This document shows, one piece after another, positions 45,976 to 54,862 of a DNA stretch of 64,000 nt. This DNA is from Halorubellus salinus (GTDB lineage Archaea > Halobacteriota > Halobacteria > Halobacteriales > Natrialbaceae). The notes beneath the pieces were generated by a model. That model saw only the letters and a list, made by a program, of their open reading frames with translations, made no database searches and was not told where the DNA came from. Numbering within the stretch: position 1 is the first letter of the stretch; every line of letters begins with the position of its first letter. The stretch spans positions 62,001 to 126,000 of the forward strand of contig NZ_JAJCVI010000001.1 of assembly GCF_020567525.1 (NCBI RefSeq). The letters run 5' to 3'. Made by a program: the position numbers and the translations under genes.

Positions 45976-46743
45976 GTGACTGTCGAACGTTTCGCGGCCC
46001 CGGATGCGGCCACCGTCGCTCGCGTCGTCGGCGACGGGCTCCGCGAGGGCGCGGTCGTCTCCATCGAGGCCGAGTGCGAGGTCGAGTACGACGGCCGGTC
46101 CGGCGGGTACCTCGGTCCGGGCGACCGGCTCGTCGTCTGCAAGCCCGACGGGACGCTCCTCGTGCATCGCCCGTCCGGCCACAAGCCCGTGAACTGGATG
46201 CCTGGCGGTGCCACCATCAAGGTCGACCCCGGTGAGAGCGACGAGGACGCGCCGTTGCTGTACGCGCGCCGGTCGAACCCCAACGAGTTCCTGCGCGTGT
46301 ACCTCCAGGACGTCTACTCGGTGTCGCGCTTCGACGCGACGGACGCCGTCGAGTACCAGGAGCGCGGCACGGAAGCGGAGATGCACGAGTACATCGAGAG
46401 CGATCCGGAGAGCGCGCTCGAAGCCGGGATCCGCATCGTCGAGCACGAGCGCGAGACCCAGTACGGGTACCTCGACTTCTTCGCGCAGGACGCCGACGGG
46501 ACGCCCGTCGTCGTCGAGGTCAAGCGCCGGCAGGCGACGCTGAATCACTTCGACCAGCTCAAGCGCTACATGGACCTGTACCGGGAATCGAACCCGGAGG
46601 TGCGTGGGATGCTGGTCGCACCGTCGACGAGCGACCGCGTCAAGCGCGCGCTCCGGGACAACGACATGGAGTTCGTGCGCCTCGCCGAGTTCGACGTCGA
46701 GACTCGCGAAGCGTCAGAGACGACGCTGACGGACTTCTCCTGA
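45976..46743 (+). CDS. nucS: NucS/EndoMS mismatch endonuclease
   Basis: This 255-residue protein matches NucS throughout. The N-terminal half forms the DNA-binding/dimerisation beta-domain (GYLGPGDRLVVCKPDGTLLVH, HKPVNWMPGG). The C-terminal RecB-like nuclease has GYLDFFAQDADG, VVVEVKRRQA and QLKRYMDLY, giving the D, E-x-K and Q-x3-Y catalytic set. NucS cuts both strands at mismatches and replaces MutS/MutL in many archaea. It starts with GTG; TAGGTTTTTA about 29 nt upstream is a likely promoter. Confidence 0.93.
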   Translation: MTVERFAAPDAATVARVVGDGLREGAVVSIEAECEVEYDGRSGGYLGPGDRLVVCKPDGTLLVHRPSGHKPVNWMPGGATIKVDPGESDEDAPLLYARRSNPNEFLRVYLQDVYSVSRFDATDAVEYQERGTEAEMHEYIESDPESALEAGIRIVEHERETQYGYLDFFAQDADGTPVVVEVKRRQATLNHFDQLKRYMDLYRESNPEVRGMLVAPSTSDRVKRALRDNDMEFVRLAEFDVETREASETTLTDFS

Positions 46744-46805
46744 CCTGGACCGTGCCGCGGCCGTCGGGGTGGCGGTCTGGCGTGCCACGTGCACGACCGA
46801 GGGAC

Positions 46806-46813
46806 GCATTAAC
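46806..46813 (+). promoter_or_regulatory. Probable TATA box for the thioredoxin-like lipoprotein
   Basis: GCATTAAC lies about 28 nt before the ATG at 46837. Confidence 0.45.
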
Positions 46814-46836
46814 GCACGGCGCGCTCCCGTATTGAT

Positions 46837-47430
46837 ATGAACGGTCCCACGCGGCGAGCGGTCCTCTCCTCGGTCGGCGCCGGCGCACTCGCTGGCCTCG
46901 CGGGGTGTCTGAGCACGGGTAGCGGGAGCGGCGACCCGACCGACGGCGGCGACGCCGGCGATGGCAGCGGCGACGGAGGCACCGGCGAAGACGGCTCGGG
47001 GGCGGACTGGCGGGACATCTCGCTCTCGACGGTCCGCGGCGACGAGTCGTTCACCATCGCCGACCTCGCAGCCGACGGCCCGGTGCTCGTCGAGACGTTC
47101 GCGGTCTGGTGTTCGAACTGTCTGCGCCAGCAGAAGACGATGATCGACTTCCACGAGGCGAACCCGGACGTGACGACCGTCGCGGTCGACATCGACCCGA
47201 ACGAGGACGCGAAGAAGGTCCGCGACCACGCGAACAAGCACGGGTTCGACTGGCGATACGCGGTCGCGCCCGGCGAGTGGACGAAGTCCGTCACGAGCGA
47301 GTTCGGGTCGTCGATGGCGAACGCGCCGTCGGTCCCGATGCTCCGCATGTGCGGGCCCGAGGACGTCGAGCGCCTGAAGGACGGCCAGAAGTCCGTGGCG
47401 TTCCTCGAGTCCGCGCTCGACGAGTGCTAG
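46837..47430 (+). CDS. Extracytoplasmic thioredoxin-like lipoprotein
   Basis: This 197-residue protein begins with a twin-arginine signal (TRRAVLSS) and a lipobox, LAGC (about 21-24), so it is probably Tat-exported and lipid-anchored. A Gly/Ser/Asp-rich linker leads to a thioredoxin/TlpA fold with the active site WCSNC (C-x2-C) in TFAVWCSNCLRQQ and a conserved cis-Pro (PSVPML). It should reduce or shuffle disulfides outside the membrane, with electrons from the CcdA homologue encoded next to it. Confidence 0.88.
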   Translation: MNGPTRRAVLSSVGAGALAGLAGCLSTGSGSGDPTDGGDAGDGSGDGGTGEDGSGADWRDISLSTVRGDESFTIADLAADGPVLVETFAVWCSNCLRQQKTMIDFHEANPDVTTVAVDIDPNEDAKKVRDHANKHGFDWRYAVAPGEWTKSVTSEFGSSMANAPSVPMLRMCGPEDVERLKDGQKSVAFLESALDEC

Positions 47431-47432
47431 CC

Positions 47433-48230
47433 GTGCCCGAAATCGCCCTCCAGCTCGGGTTCGCCCTCCAGCTCGGGTTCGAGTTCCCGGCGGGCATCGC
47501 GCCATTCGTCGAGGCGTTCGTCGTCGGCGTCCTCACCCCGTTGACGGCGGCCTGTGCGCTCCCGCTCTACCCGGGATTCCTCTCGTATCTCGCACGCAGC
47601 GACCGCTCCGAGACGGGCACTGGCGACGGCACTGGGTCCGGCGCCGCGAGCGACGGCGGCGCGTCGCGGTCGTCGTTCGTGCTCGGACTCGCGGTCGTCG
47701 CGGGCGTCGTCGCGTTCATGGGCGCGGTCGGCCTCGTGTTCGCGTACTTCCTCCAGGAGTCACTGACCACCGTCGTCGAGGTCGTCTCCCCGGCCGCGTT
47801 CGCGGTCCTGTTCGTCCTCGGCGTCGCGCTCGCGCTCGACCACGACGTCGTCGACCGCCTCCCCGGCCTCGACCCGCCGGAGACCGGGAACGCGTACGGG
47901 TCCGCGTTCGTCTACGGCCTCTTCTTCGGCGGCATCGTCCTCCCCTGCAACCCCGGGTTCATCGCGCTGTTCTTCGCGCGAACGCCCATCCTCTTCGACT
48001 CGCCCATCGCGGGCTTCGCGGGCTTCCTCGTGTTCGGCCTCGGGATGGGCGCACCGTTGCTCGCGTTCGCCGCCATCTCGGAGGCCCGCGGTCGCGCCGT
48101 CACCCGCGCACTCGCTCAGAACGCGGGCCTCGTCAACCGCGTCACGGGCGTCGTGATGGTCGCCGTCGCCGCGTACTACCTCGTCGTCGTCTTCGACGTC
48201 GCGGGAATCGGTAGCCTGCTCGGGGCCTGA
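47433..48230 (+). CDS. CcdA/DsbD-type thiol electron-transfer membrane protein
   Basis: This 265-residue protein has six or more membrane helices. The pair of redox cysteines expected for CcdA is in LTAACALPLYPGFLSYL and IVLPCNPGFIALFF, each before a Pro in a helix break. GTG at 47433 is the likely start; an in-frame GTG at 47424 overlapping the previous stop is the alternative. It follows the thioredoxin-like lipoprotein by 2 nt, and the two form a redox relay from cytoplasmic thioredoxin outward. Loops between helices 1 and 2 are unusually Gly/Ser-rich. The N-terminus contains an 18-bp tandem duplication. Confidence 0.85.
   Translation: MPEIALQLGFALQLGFEFPAGIAPFVEAFVVGVLTPLTAACALPLYPGFLSYLARSDRSETGTGDGTGSGAASDGGASRSSFVLGLAVVAGVVAFMGAVGLVFAYFLQESLTTVVEVVSPAAFAVLFVLGVALALDHDVVDRLPGLDPPETGNAYGSAFVYGLFFGGIVLPCNPGFIALFFARTPILFDSPIAGFAGFLVFGLGMGAPLLAFAAISEARGRAVTRALAQNAGLVNRVTGVVMVAVAAYYLVVVFDVAGIGSLLGA
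47443..47478. repeat. 18-bp tandem duplication inside the ccdA-like gene
   Basis: TCGCCCTCCAGCTCGGGT at 47443-47460 is repeated exactly at 47461-47478. In frame it duplicates the peptide ALQLGF near the N-terminus and may be a recent slippage event. Confidence 0.85.
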
Positions 48231-48286
48231 GGGTGGAGGAATCGGGAGCCTGCTCGGGGTTCGAGCGATTGCCGTCGCGGTGGCTC

Positions 48287-49063
48287 TCAGTCGGTCACCG
48301 GGATAGCGAGGGCGCCCGCTGCGAGGAACGCGACCGCGGCGACCGCGAGCACGCCGAGTGCGGCGAGCGGGCCGAGGTCGAGGACGACCGTGCCCGCGTC
48401 GGTCGACCCGGGCGCGATGACCTGGCGGAGTCCCTGCGCGAAGTACGTGAGCGGGCTGAGGGCGACGAGCGGGTGGAACCACTCGGGCAGTAGCGCCGGC
48501 TGGACGAACGTCTGCGAGAGGAAGAGCAGGGGGAGGCCGATGGCGTTGCTCGCGGTGACGGCGCCGTCCTGGCTGTCCGCGAACGCGCCGAGGAGCGCGC
48601 CGACGCCGCAGAAACACGCCACGCCGACCGGGACGTAGACGAGCAGGAGCGGGGAGAGCACGATGCTCGCGCCGGTGAGCGCGGTGGTGAGGGCGAGCAC
48701 GAGGACGGTCGCGACGCCGATGATGCCGACGTTCACGAGCGTCTGTGCGAGCAGCCACTCGCCGCGCGTCAGCGGCGTGGTGGCGAGCTTCTCGAACCGG
48801 TTGTGCTCGCGGTGGCGCGCGACCTCGCTCCCGACGCGCGACAGCGGCGTGAACAGCACGACGACGGCGACGTACCCCGGGACGTAGTACGACGCCGGCT
48901 TCGTGAACAGTCCCGCGCCCGCGGCGTCGGTCTGGACGAGCACGCCGAAGATCCCGACGAGTATCGCGGGGAAGAAGAACGTGAAGAACACCGCCACGCG
49001 TCGCCGGAGGAACGACCGCGACGCCGCCATCGACGCCGACCGCACGCGCCCGACGCGACTCAC
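48287..49063 (-). CDS. ABC-2 type transporter permease
   Basis: This 258-residue protein has six predicted helices of the ABC-2 family, with TFFFPAILVGIFG and LPLLFLSQTFVQP among the conserved segments. It overlaps the upstream ATPase gene by 4 nt on the same strand. The pair resembles drug or bacteriocin-type exporters in haloarchaea; substrate unknown. The second cassette in this window, it is not close in sequence to the permease at 28314-29084. Confidence 0.88.
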   Translation of the reverse strand: MSRVGRVRSASMAASRSFLRRRVAVFFTFFFPAILVGIFGVLVQTDAAGAGLFTKPASYYVPGYVAVVVLFTPLSRVGSEVARHREHNRFEKLATTPLTRGEWLLAQTLVNVGIIGVATVLVLALTTALTGASIVLSPLLLVYVPVGVACFCGVGALLGAFADSQDGAVTASNAIGLPLLFLSQTFVQPALLPEWFHPLVALSPLTYFAQGLRQVIAPGSTDAGTVVLDLGPLAALGVLAVAAVAFLAAGALAIPVTD

Positions 49064-50133
49064 GACGACTCACCCCCTTGCACGGCCTCCGTCGGCCCGC
49101 CGTCAGTGCGAGCGCCCGCGACCGCGCCGTCGCGACGACCGCCCGCGATCCCCGAAGCGTCCTGGACGTCGGCGTCGTAGGTCTCGCCGGCGAGCGCGAG
49201 GTAGACGTCCTCGAGCGTCGGCTCGCGCCACGACAGCCCGGAGTACGGGACGCCGGCGTCGTCGAGCGCGTCGGCGACCGTCGCGACGTCGCGCGCCGCG
49301 ACGCCCCGGACGCGGACCTCGGTCCCGTGCGTCGTCACGTCCATCCCGGCGTCCGCGAGCGCGCGCTCCGCGACGACCACCGGCTGCTCGCTCCCCGACG
49401 AACCGCGGTCGCGCTCGCCAGTGCGTTCGGCGCCGTCCGCGGTCGCGTCCACGTCGACGACGACGCTCGGCGCGCCAGCGTGCTCCGCGACGAGGTCCTC
49501 TGGCGCCCCCACGGCGACGAGCTCGCCGTCCGCGAGCAACCCGACGCGGTCCGCGAGCCGCTGAGCCTCCCGCATGTCGTGCGTCGTCAACACGACCGTC
49601 GTTCCGCCCGCGACCTGCTCCTCGATACGGCTCCAGACCGTCCGCCGGCCCGCCGGGTCGATGCCCGTCGTCGGCTCGTCGAGGAACAGCACGTCCGGGT
49701 CGTTCACGAGCGTACTCCCGAGACACACGCGACGCTGCTCGCCACCGCTCATGTCGCCGTAGTTCGCGTCCGCCGCCTCGGTCACGCCCACTGCCGCGAG
49801 GACGTCCTCGACGTCCCGCGCGTCGTCGTAGAGGCCCGCGTAGTACGCGACGACCTCCCGCCCGGTCAACCGCTCGGGGGGCGAGAAGGATTGCGGGAGC
49901 ACCCCGAGGCGCTCCCGGTCGGCCGCCGTCGGCTTCTCGCCGAGGAGTTCGACGCCGCCCGCGTCGGGCGTCGCCGTGCCCGTGAGCGTCCGGACGAGCG
50001 TCGTCTTCCCCGCACCGTTCGGACCGACGAGCGCGAACACCTCGCCCGCGGCCACGGACAGCGACACCCCTGCGACGGCCTGGACCTCGCCGTAGGCCTT
50101 CCGGACGTCAGTCGCGACGAGCGCATCAGTCAT
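49060..50133 (-). CDS. ABC transporter ATP-binding protein
   Basis: This 357-residue ATPase has Walker A LVGPNGAGKTT, signature MSGGEQRRVCLG, Walker B DVLFLDEPTTGID and H-loop TTHDMRE. After the nucleotide-binding domain a variable tail of about 130 residues contains a DUF4162-like part and an acidic/Ser-rich end. ATG at 50133 is the start giving the normal N-terminus. It is translationally coupled to the permease gene downstream. Confidence 0.9.
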   Translation of the reverse strand: MTDALVATDVRKAYGEVQAVAGVSLSVAAGEVFALVGPNGAGKTTLVRTLTGTATPDAGGVELLGEKPTAADRERLGVLPQSFSPPERLTGREVVAYYAGLYDDARDVEDVLAAVGVTEAADANYGDMSGGEQRRVCLGSTLVNDPDVLFLDEPTTGIDPAGRRTVWSRIEEQVAGGTTVVLTTHDMREAQRLADRVGLLADGELVAVGAPEDLVAEHAGAPSVVVDVDATADGAERTGERDRGSSGSEQPVVVAERALADAGMDVTTHGTEVRVRGVAARDVATVADALDDAGVPYSGLSWREPTLEDVYLALAGETYDADVQDASGIAGGRRDGAVAGARTDGGPTEAVQGGESS

Positions 50134-50230
50134 CGGGAGACGCTTCGGCGTCGACGCGCTAATGCGTCCCGGTCTCGGTTCGCGCCGAGCGATCTTCGTG
50201 CACGGTCGCTGCCGTGCCGGCACCCCCCAG

Positions 50231-50236
50231 CATATG
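50231..50236 (+). promoter_or_regulatory. Possible TATA box for the NDH-2-like gene
   Basis: CATATG at 50231-50236 lies about 27 nt before the ATG at 50261; the start codon itself is in a second CATATG. Confidence 0.4.
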
Positions 50237-50260
50237 CCGATTCGGCTCCAAGGGACCCAT

Positions 50261-51574
50261 ATGCGAGTCCTCGTTCTCGGCGCCGGCTACGCTGGCGTCG
50301 CGTTGACACGGAAGCTCGAACGGACGCTCGACGACGACGTCGATGTCGTCGTCGTCGACGACACCGGCACGCACGTCGTCCAGCACGAAGTCCACCGCGT
50401 CATCCGGAAACCACGGGTCGCGGACCACATCACGCTCGACCTCCACGATCTCTTCGACCGCGCCGAGGTCCGCGAAGGCACCGTCGTCGACGTGGACACC
50501 GACGCGAACGAGGTGACGCTCGACGACGACACCGTCCTCACGTACGACGTCGGCGCGGTCTGCCTCGGGAGCGAGACCGCGTACTACGACCTCCCCGGCG
50601 TCCGCGAGCACGCCATCCCCTGCAAGCGCGTCTCGCACGCCGACGAAATCCGCGACTCCGTCCTCGAAACGATAGCGGCCGGTGGTCGTGCCATCGTCGG
50701 CGGCGCCGGGCTCTCCGGCGTGCAGGTCGCCGGCGAACTCGCCGCCCTCCGCGACGCTCACACCGACCCAGCGCCGACGGACGACAGCGACCCGGTCCAG
50801 GTCAGCGTCGACGACGCGACCGACGCGCCCGAGCACGCCGAAACGACCGAACCTGCAGCAGACGACCCCGCACCCGACGACCCCGTGACGGACGACGTGG
50901 CGTCCCAGGGCGCTGCAGCCGACGACTTCGAGGTGACCGTCCTCGAGATGCGAGCCTCGGTCGCACCCGGGTTCCCCGAGAACTTCCAGGTCGCCGTCCA
51001 CGACGCACTCGAGGACGCCGGCGTCGACGTCCGTACGAACGCGGTCGTCGCCGAAGCCACCGCCGACGCCGTCGTCCTCGAGGACGGCACGCGCGTCGAG
51101 TACGACACGTTCGTCTGGACCGGCGGCATCGCCGGCCCCGAAGCAACCGACGGCGACCGCGTCGACGCGCGCGCCGACCTCCGCGTCGGCGGCGACACGT
51201 TCGTCGTCGGCGACGCCGGCCGCGTCGTCGACGCCGACGGCGAAGCCGTCCCCGCGAGCGCCCAATCCGCCATCCGCGAAGCACGCGTCGCCGCCGCCAA
51301 CGTCGCGGCGCTCGTCGAGCACCGCCGGACGAGCGAACCCGGCGACTTCGAACCGCGCATGAAGCGCTTCGACTTCGACTCCCCCGGCTGGCTCGTCTCC
51401 ATCGGGAACGGCGCCGTCGCACAGGTCGGCCCCACCGTCATCACCGGCCGCGCCGCCGTCGCGCTCAAAGCCAGCGTCGGCGCCGGCTACCTCTCCGGTA
51501 TCGGCGAACTCCAGAACGCGACCGACCTCGTCAACGACGAACTCGACCTCGACCCCGGCCACGACGAGGCCTGA
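50261..51574 (+). CDS. NDH-2-like FAD-dependent NAD(P)H dehydrogenase
   Basis: This 437-residue flavoprotein has a FAD Rossmann motif VLGAGYAGVALTRKL (5-19), a second dinucleotide motif GGAGLSGVQVAGEL (147-160), and a FAD-contacting GDTFVVGDAGRVVD. The C-terminal region, SPGWLVSIGNGAVAQVG, is as in type II NADH dehydrogenases. An acidic insertion (about 168-222) splits the second Rossmann fold between the alpha helix and the next strand. It may feed electrons to quinone without proton pumping. The start at 50261 is chosen over an earlier in-frame ATG at 50162 because a TATA-like element lies between them. Confidence 0.85.
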   Translation: MRVLVLGAGYAGVALTRKLERTLDDDVDVVVVDDTGTHVVQHEVHRVIRKPRVADHITLDLHDLFDRAEVREGTVVDVDTDANEVTLDDDTVLTYDVGAVCLGSETAYYDLPGVREHAIPCKRVSHADEIRDSVLETIAAGGRAIVGGAGLSGVQVAGELAALRDAHTDPAPTDDSDPVQVSVDDATDAPEHAETTEPAADDPAPDDPVTDDVASQGAAADDFEVTVLEMRASVAPGFPENFQVAVHDALEDAGVDVRTNAVVAEATADAVVLEDGTRVEYDTFVWTGGIAGPEATDGDRVDARADLRVGGDTFVVGDAGRVVDADGEAVPASAQSAIREARVAAANVAALVEHRRTSEPGDFEPRMKRFDFDSPGWLVSIGNGAVAQVGPTVITGRAAVALKASVGAGYLSGIGELQNATDLVNDELDLDPGHDEA

Positions 51575-51699
51575 CGCAGCCAGAAGCAGCCAGAAACAGC
51601 CCGACGTCTCGACGCTCGAACGCTAGAGCGTCAGAACACGCGAACGTCAGACCACCCGGACGTTGGACCGCCAGAACGCGACCACACCGCTGTCGCTCG

Positions 51700-53472
51700 T
51701 CACCGCGGCTCGTCCTCGTCGTCGACCTCGGACATGAACGACTGCAGGAGTTTGCGCTCGCCCGCACGAAGGTGCTCGTGGAGCGTCGGCGAGGAGATGT
51801 CCATCGCCTCCGCGACCTCCTCCGCCGTCGACTCCCGCGGCCACTCGTAGTACCCCGCCGAGAACGCCGTCTCCATCGCCGTCTGCTGGCGCTCGGTCAA
51901 CCGGTCCTCGAGGTCCTTCCGGAACGACTCGCCCGACTGCACCGACCGCTCCACGCGCCGCTTCGAGAGGACGGACGTCTCCTCGTACGCGGACTCGACC
52001 GCTCGCGCCAGCGCCTTCAGGTCCGCGTCCGGTGCGACCTCCGCCACCAGCCGGCCCTCGCCCTCCTCCACGCGGAACGTCTTCACCGTCGCCCCAGCCG
52101 ACGAGAGCGTGTGCACCGCCGACGACGCGACCGTAATCTCGAACAACGACGGGTCGCCCTCCGTCACCAGTCGGACGTCCTCCACGAGGTCGTGCGTCGT
52201 CGCCGCCTCCAGGAACGACTCCCCGGACACCCCAGCGGCCTCCAGGTAGCACGTCAACGACGAATCGCTCGTCGACGCCACGCCCTTCAGATTCGCCGTC
52301 GCACCCGTCGACGCTGATAGGTCCACGAACGGGTCGTCGCGGTCCGTATGCCGGAACTCCAGTTCCACGATGGTGTCCGCGAGCAGGAGCTTCCGTTGCT
52401 CGACCGAGTTGATCCCGTTCCCGATGCGCTCCCCGAGCTCGCCGAACACCTCCAGCTCCTGCTCGCCGAACGCCTCGGCGCGGTCCGCGTACACCAGCAC
52501 CGCCCCGTACGTCTTCTCACGGTACGACAGCGGCGCGACCACCGCCGACGTCTCCACCGTCGAATCGTCGTCCGTCGAACCGTCGCCCCCGAACACCGCC
52601 TCGCGATGCGCCGAGGACACCGCATCGATGGCGCGAACCTCGCCCGTCGTCACCGCGTCCTTCACGCGCGTCGCCACCTCGCTCACGTCAGCCGTCTCCG
52701 CCTCGACGCGGTCGACGTCCGCACCAGCCGCGACCCGCGGATCGAACCGCTCCGTGCGCTCGTTGTACCCCGTGATCCACGCCACCGAGTACGCGCCCGA
52801 GTCCGCGAGCGACGCACACACCTCCGACTCGATCTCCTCGCGGCTCTCCGCGTCCACGAGCACGCGATCGACCTCGCGGATGACCGTGTTGATGTGCGTC
52901 AATCGATCCAGTTCGCGCTCCCGTCGCTCGATGACCGGCTCGTACTCCTCGTACTGCTCAGTGATCTCCTCGCGGAGCGCCGCCAGCTCGTCGGCGTCCC
53001 GGAGCTCCTCGGTCTCCCGGGCCGCGAGCGCCTCCTCGGTCGAACTCATCGCGAAGTACTCGCGGACGTCCTCGTCGAACGACGACCGCGCGAGCATCTC
53101 GTCGACCGCCTCCAGGATGTCGTCCTGGGACACCGGCTTCACGAGGTAGTCGTCGAACGGCATGTCGACGATGTCCGTATCGGGCGCGACCGCCGTCATC
53201 ATCGCCACCGGCACGTCGAACCCGCGGTCCCGGAACTCCTCGAGCACCTCGTCACCCGAGAGCGTCGGCATCCGCCGGTCGAGCAGGACGGCGTCCACGT
53301 CCTCGCTCATCGCCTCCAGCGCCTCCTCGCCGCTGTTCGCGACGCGAGGCACGTACTGTCCAGCGTCCAGCCAGTACTCGCAGGTCTCCGCCAGGTCCTC
53401 GTCGTCGTCCACAACGAGAACGACCGGCGCGTCGTCGTGCGACGGCACGTCCTCGGTCGCGTCAGTACTCAT
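51700..53472 (-). CDS. Response regulator of the bacterio-opsin activator (Bat) type
   Basis: This 590-residue regulator has a receiver domain with phosphoacceptor D65 in VLLDRRMPTLSG and K112 in DYLVKPVS. A HalX-type helical linker (about 125-195) follows, then a GAF-like sensor domain (about 200-360), a bacterio-opsin activator domain (about 370-525) and a C-terminal HTH_10 DNA-binding domain (about 530-585, LTERQQTAMETAFSAGYYEWPR). Such proteins control haloarchaeal genes in response to light, redox or oxygen. It is downstream of the pilus operon but has its own promoter and a striking palindrome upstream. Confidence 0.9.
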   Translation of the reverse strand: MSTDATEDVPSHDDAPVVLVVDDDEDLAETCEYWLDAGQYVPRVANSGEEALEAMSEDVDAVLLDRRMPTLSGDEVLEEFRDRGFDVPVAMMTAVAPDTDIVDMPFDDYLVKPVSQDDILEAVDEMLARSSFDEDVREYFAMSSTEEALAARETEELRDADELAALREEITEQYEEYEPVIERRERELDRLTHINTVIREVDRVLVDAESREEIESEVCASLADSGAYSVAWITGYNERTERFDPRVAAGADVDRVEAETADVSEVATRVKDAVTTGEVRAIDAVSSAHREAVFGGDGSTDDDSTVETSAVVAPLSYREKTYGAVLVYADRAEAFGEQELEVFGELGERIGNGINSVEQRKLLLADTIVELEFRHTDRDDPFVDLSASTGATANLKGVASTSDSSLTCYLEAAGVSGESFLEAATTHDLVEDVRLVTEGDPSLFEITVASSAVHTLSSAGATVKTFRVEEGEGRLVAEVAPDADLKALARAVESAYEETSVLSKRRVERSVQSGESFRKDLEDRLTERQQTAMETAFSAGYYEWPRESTAEEVAEAMDISSPTLHEHLRAGERKLLQSFMSEVDDEDEPR

Positions 53473-53496
53473 TGCGGTCGTATTCAGACGGCCCCC

Positions 53497-53501
53497 TAAA
53501 G
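53497..53501 (-). promoter_or_regulatory. Probable TATA element of the Bat-type regulator gene
   Basis: On the minus strand CTTTA in GACTTTAGGGG lies about 27 nt before the ATG at 53472. Confidence 0.45.
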
Positions 53502-53515
53502 TCAGACGCGCCTAA

Positions 53516-53538
53516 CTACGTAGGCCGACCCTACGTAG
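53516..53538. promoter_or_regulatory. Inverted repeat, candidate operator of the Bat-type regulator
   Basis: Two perfect 9-bp arms, CTACGTAGG and CCTACGTAG, flank a 5-bp spacer. Each arm contains the 8-bp palindrome CTACGTAG. The element lies just upstream of the TATA element and about 44-66 nt before the start codon, where an activator or autoregulator would bind. Confidence 0.6.
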
Positions 53539-53555
53539 ATTGGGTCGCGAACAGG

Positions 53556-54302
53556 TCACAGCGACCCGTACGTCAGCTCGATGACGACCAAGCGAACGAC
53601 GACGCGATCCGTGGTACAGCTCATCTCGCCGTTATCGATCCCAGTGTCGTCGTCCGACCAGCCCTGCTCTTCGAGCGTCCGCTCCCACGCAGTCGTGTAG
53701 TCCGACCCGTCGACGTCGACCTCGACGCCGATCCCCGAACCCGTCTCGGCGTACAGGAGTTCCGTCGACTCCTCGGCCATGGTCACCTCGACGTTGTCCG
53801 TCGCCCCGATGGCACCCTGGGTCGACGTCACTGCCACGAGCGACACCACCGCACTCTCGCCCGTGCACTTCATCGTCGGCTGCAGCACCGTCACCGACGC
53901 CGACCCGTCCCGCCGGAACACGCCACCGGACTCGTACGCGACCGCCGTATCGTCCACGTAGAACTCGAACGACCCGACTGGATTCGGATCTGGCGTCACC
54001 TCTGTCCCGTCGACGACCACCTCGATGTCCGTCGATTCGTCCACTTGCAACTGACCGCCACCGAGGTTCAGCGACCCACCACGCCGCGTCGCCTCACCCT
54101 TCACGAGGTCGCTCATACTCAACGCCACCGCCTCCAGCGCACGCTCCGCGTTCGCCTTCTGCTCGCCGTCACGCACCTCCCGTATCGACGAAAACCCCGT
54201 CCCGTACACGAGCGCGACCGACGTGATGATGATGGAGAACACGATGATGAACGCGAGGACGTCACTCACCGCACGCTCGTCATCCCTGCTGAACAGGTCC
54301 AT
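53556..54302 (-). CDS. Pilin-like protein, DUF7289-like
   Basis: This 248-residue protein has a charged N-terminus followed by RA|VSDVLAFIIVFSIIITSV, which matches the prepilin peptidase motif [RK][GA]| before a hydrophobic helix. The rest is an extracytoplasmic beta-rich domain with two cysteines. It is the last gene of the pilus operon; its ATG overlaps the preceding stop by 1 nt (TGATG). The DUF number is recalled, not verified. Likely a minor pilin or pilus-associated protein. Confidence 0.78.
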   Translation of the reverse strand: MDLFSRDDERAVSDVLAFIIVFSIIITSVALVYGTGFSSIREVRDGEQKANAERALEAVALSMSDLVKGEATRRGGSLNLGGGQLQVDESTDIEVVVDGTEVTPDPNPVGSFEFYVDDTAVAYESGGVFRRDGSASVTVLQPTMKCTGESAVVSLVAVTSTQGAIGATDNVEVTMAEESTELLYAETGSGIGVEVDVDGSDYTTAWERTLEEQGWSDDDTGIDNGEMSCTTDRVVVRLVVIELTYGSL

Positions 54303-54862
54303 CACCACGTCACCCCCGACGGCGCGAGCGACGGCGACGGTCGGTCGTTCTGAATCGTCAGTTCCATCGTCCCACCGGATTCTTCGATGACGATGTAGAA
54401 GGAACCACCACTAACCGTCGTCGGGGGATCCTTCAGGGTGATAGACGGGTCTATCGGGACGACGATTTCGCTCTCACCACCGCCAGGGGTCGATAGAACC
54501 AAACACTGTACCTCTGAGGGAGTCGGCGCTAGGTCTCCAGGTGCGTCACAGTTTGCGTCTCCGTCCCTTAACTCTACGTTGTAGTTGTCCCCCGCGACGT
54601 ACTGCGGGTGCGAGACGCGGACGGCCATCGTCCCGCCGCCAGCGTCTTCGGCACTGTAGTACGCCGACGAGATCTCCGATGCCATCCGGTTCCCGATGGT
54701 CCGCAGTTCCGTCTGCGTCGCACGCTCCTTCTCGTCCCGAAGGAGGCCGCTCCCGCCGACGAGCAGCCCCGTGATGAGGATGGTCGTGATACCGATCGTC
54801 AGCACGTGCGTCACCGCGATAGACACCGCCCGGTCGTCGGTAAAGAAGCTGTCTCGAATCAT
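54302..54862 (-). CDS. Pilin-like protein, DUF7266-like
   Basis: This 186-residue protein starts MIRDSFFTDDRA|VSIAVTHV, with a candidate prepilin peptidase site followed by a hydrophobic helix (about 13-37). A charged helix and a beta-rich domain follow. The start at 54862 overlaps the upstream gene by ATGA. It belongs to the run of five one-helix proteins with this N-terminal plan. DUF assignment by memory. Confidence 0.78.
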   Translation of the reverse strand: MIRDSFFTDDRAVSIAVTHVLTIGITTILITGLLVGGSGLLRDEKERATQTELRTIGNRMASEISSAYYSAEDAGGGTMAVRVSHPQYVAGDNYNVELRDGDANCDAPGDLAPTPSEVQCLVLSTPGGGESEIVVPIDPSITLKDPPTTVSGGSFYIVIEESGGTMELTIQNDRPSPSLAPSGVTW

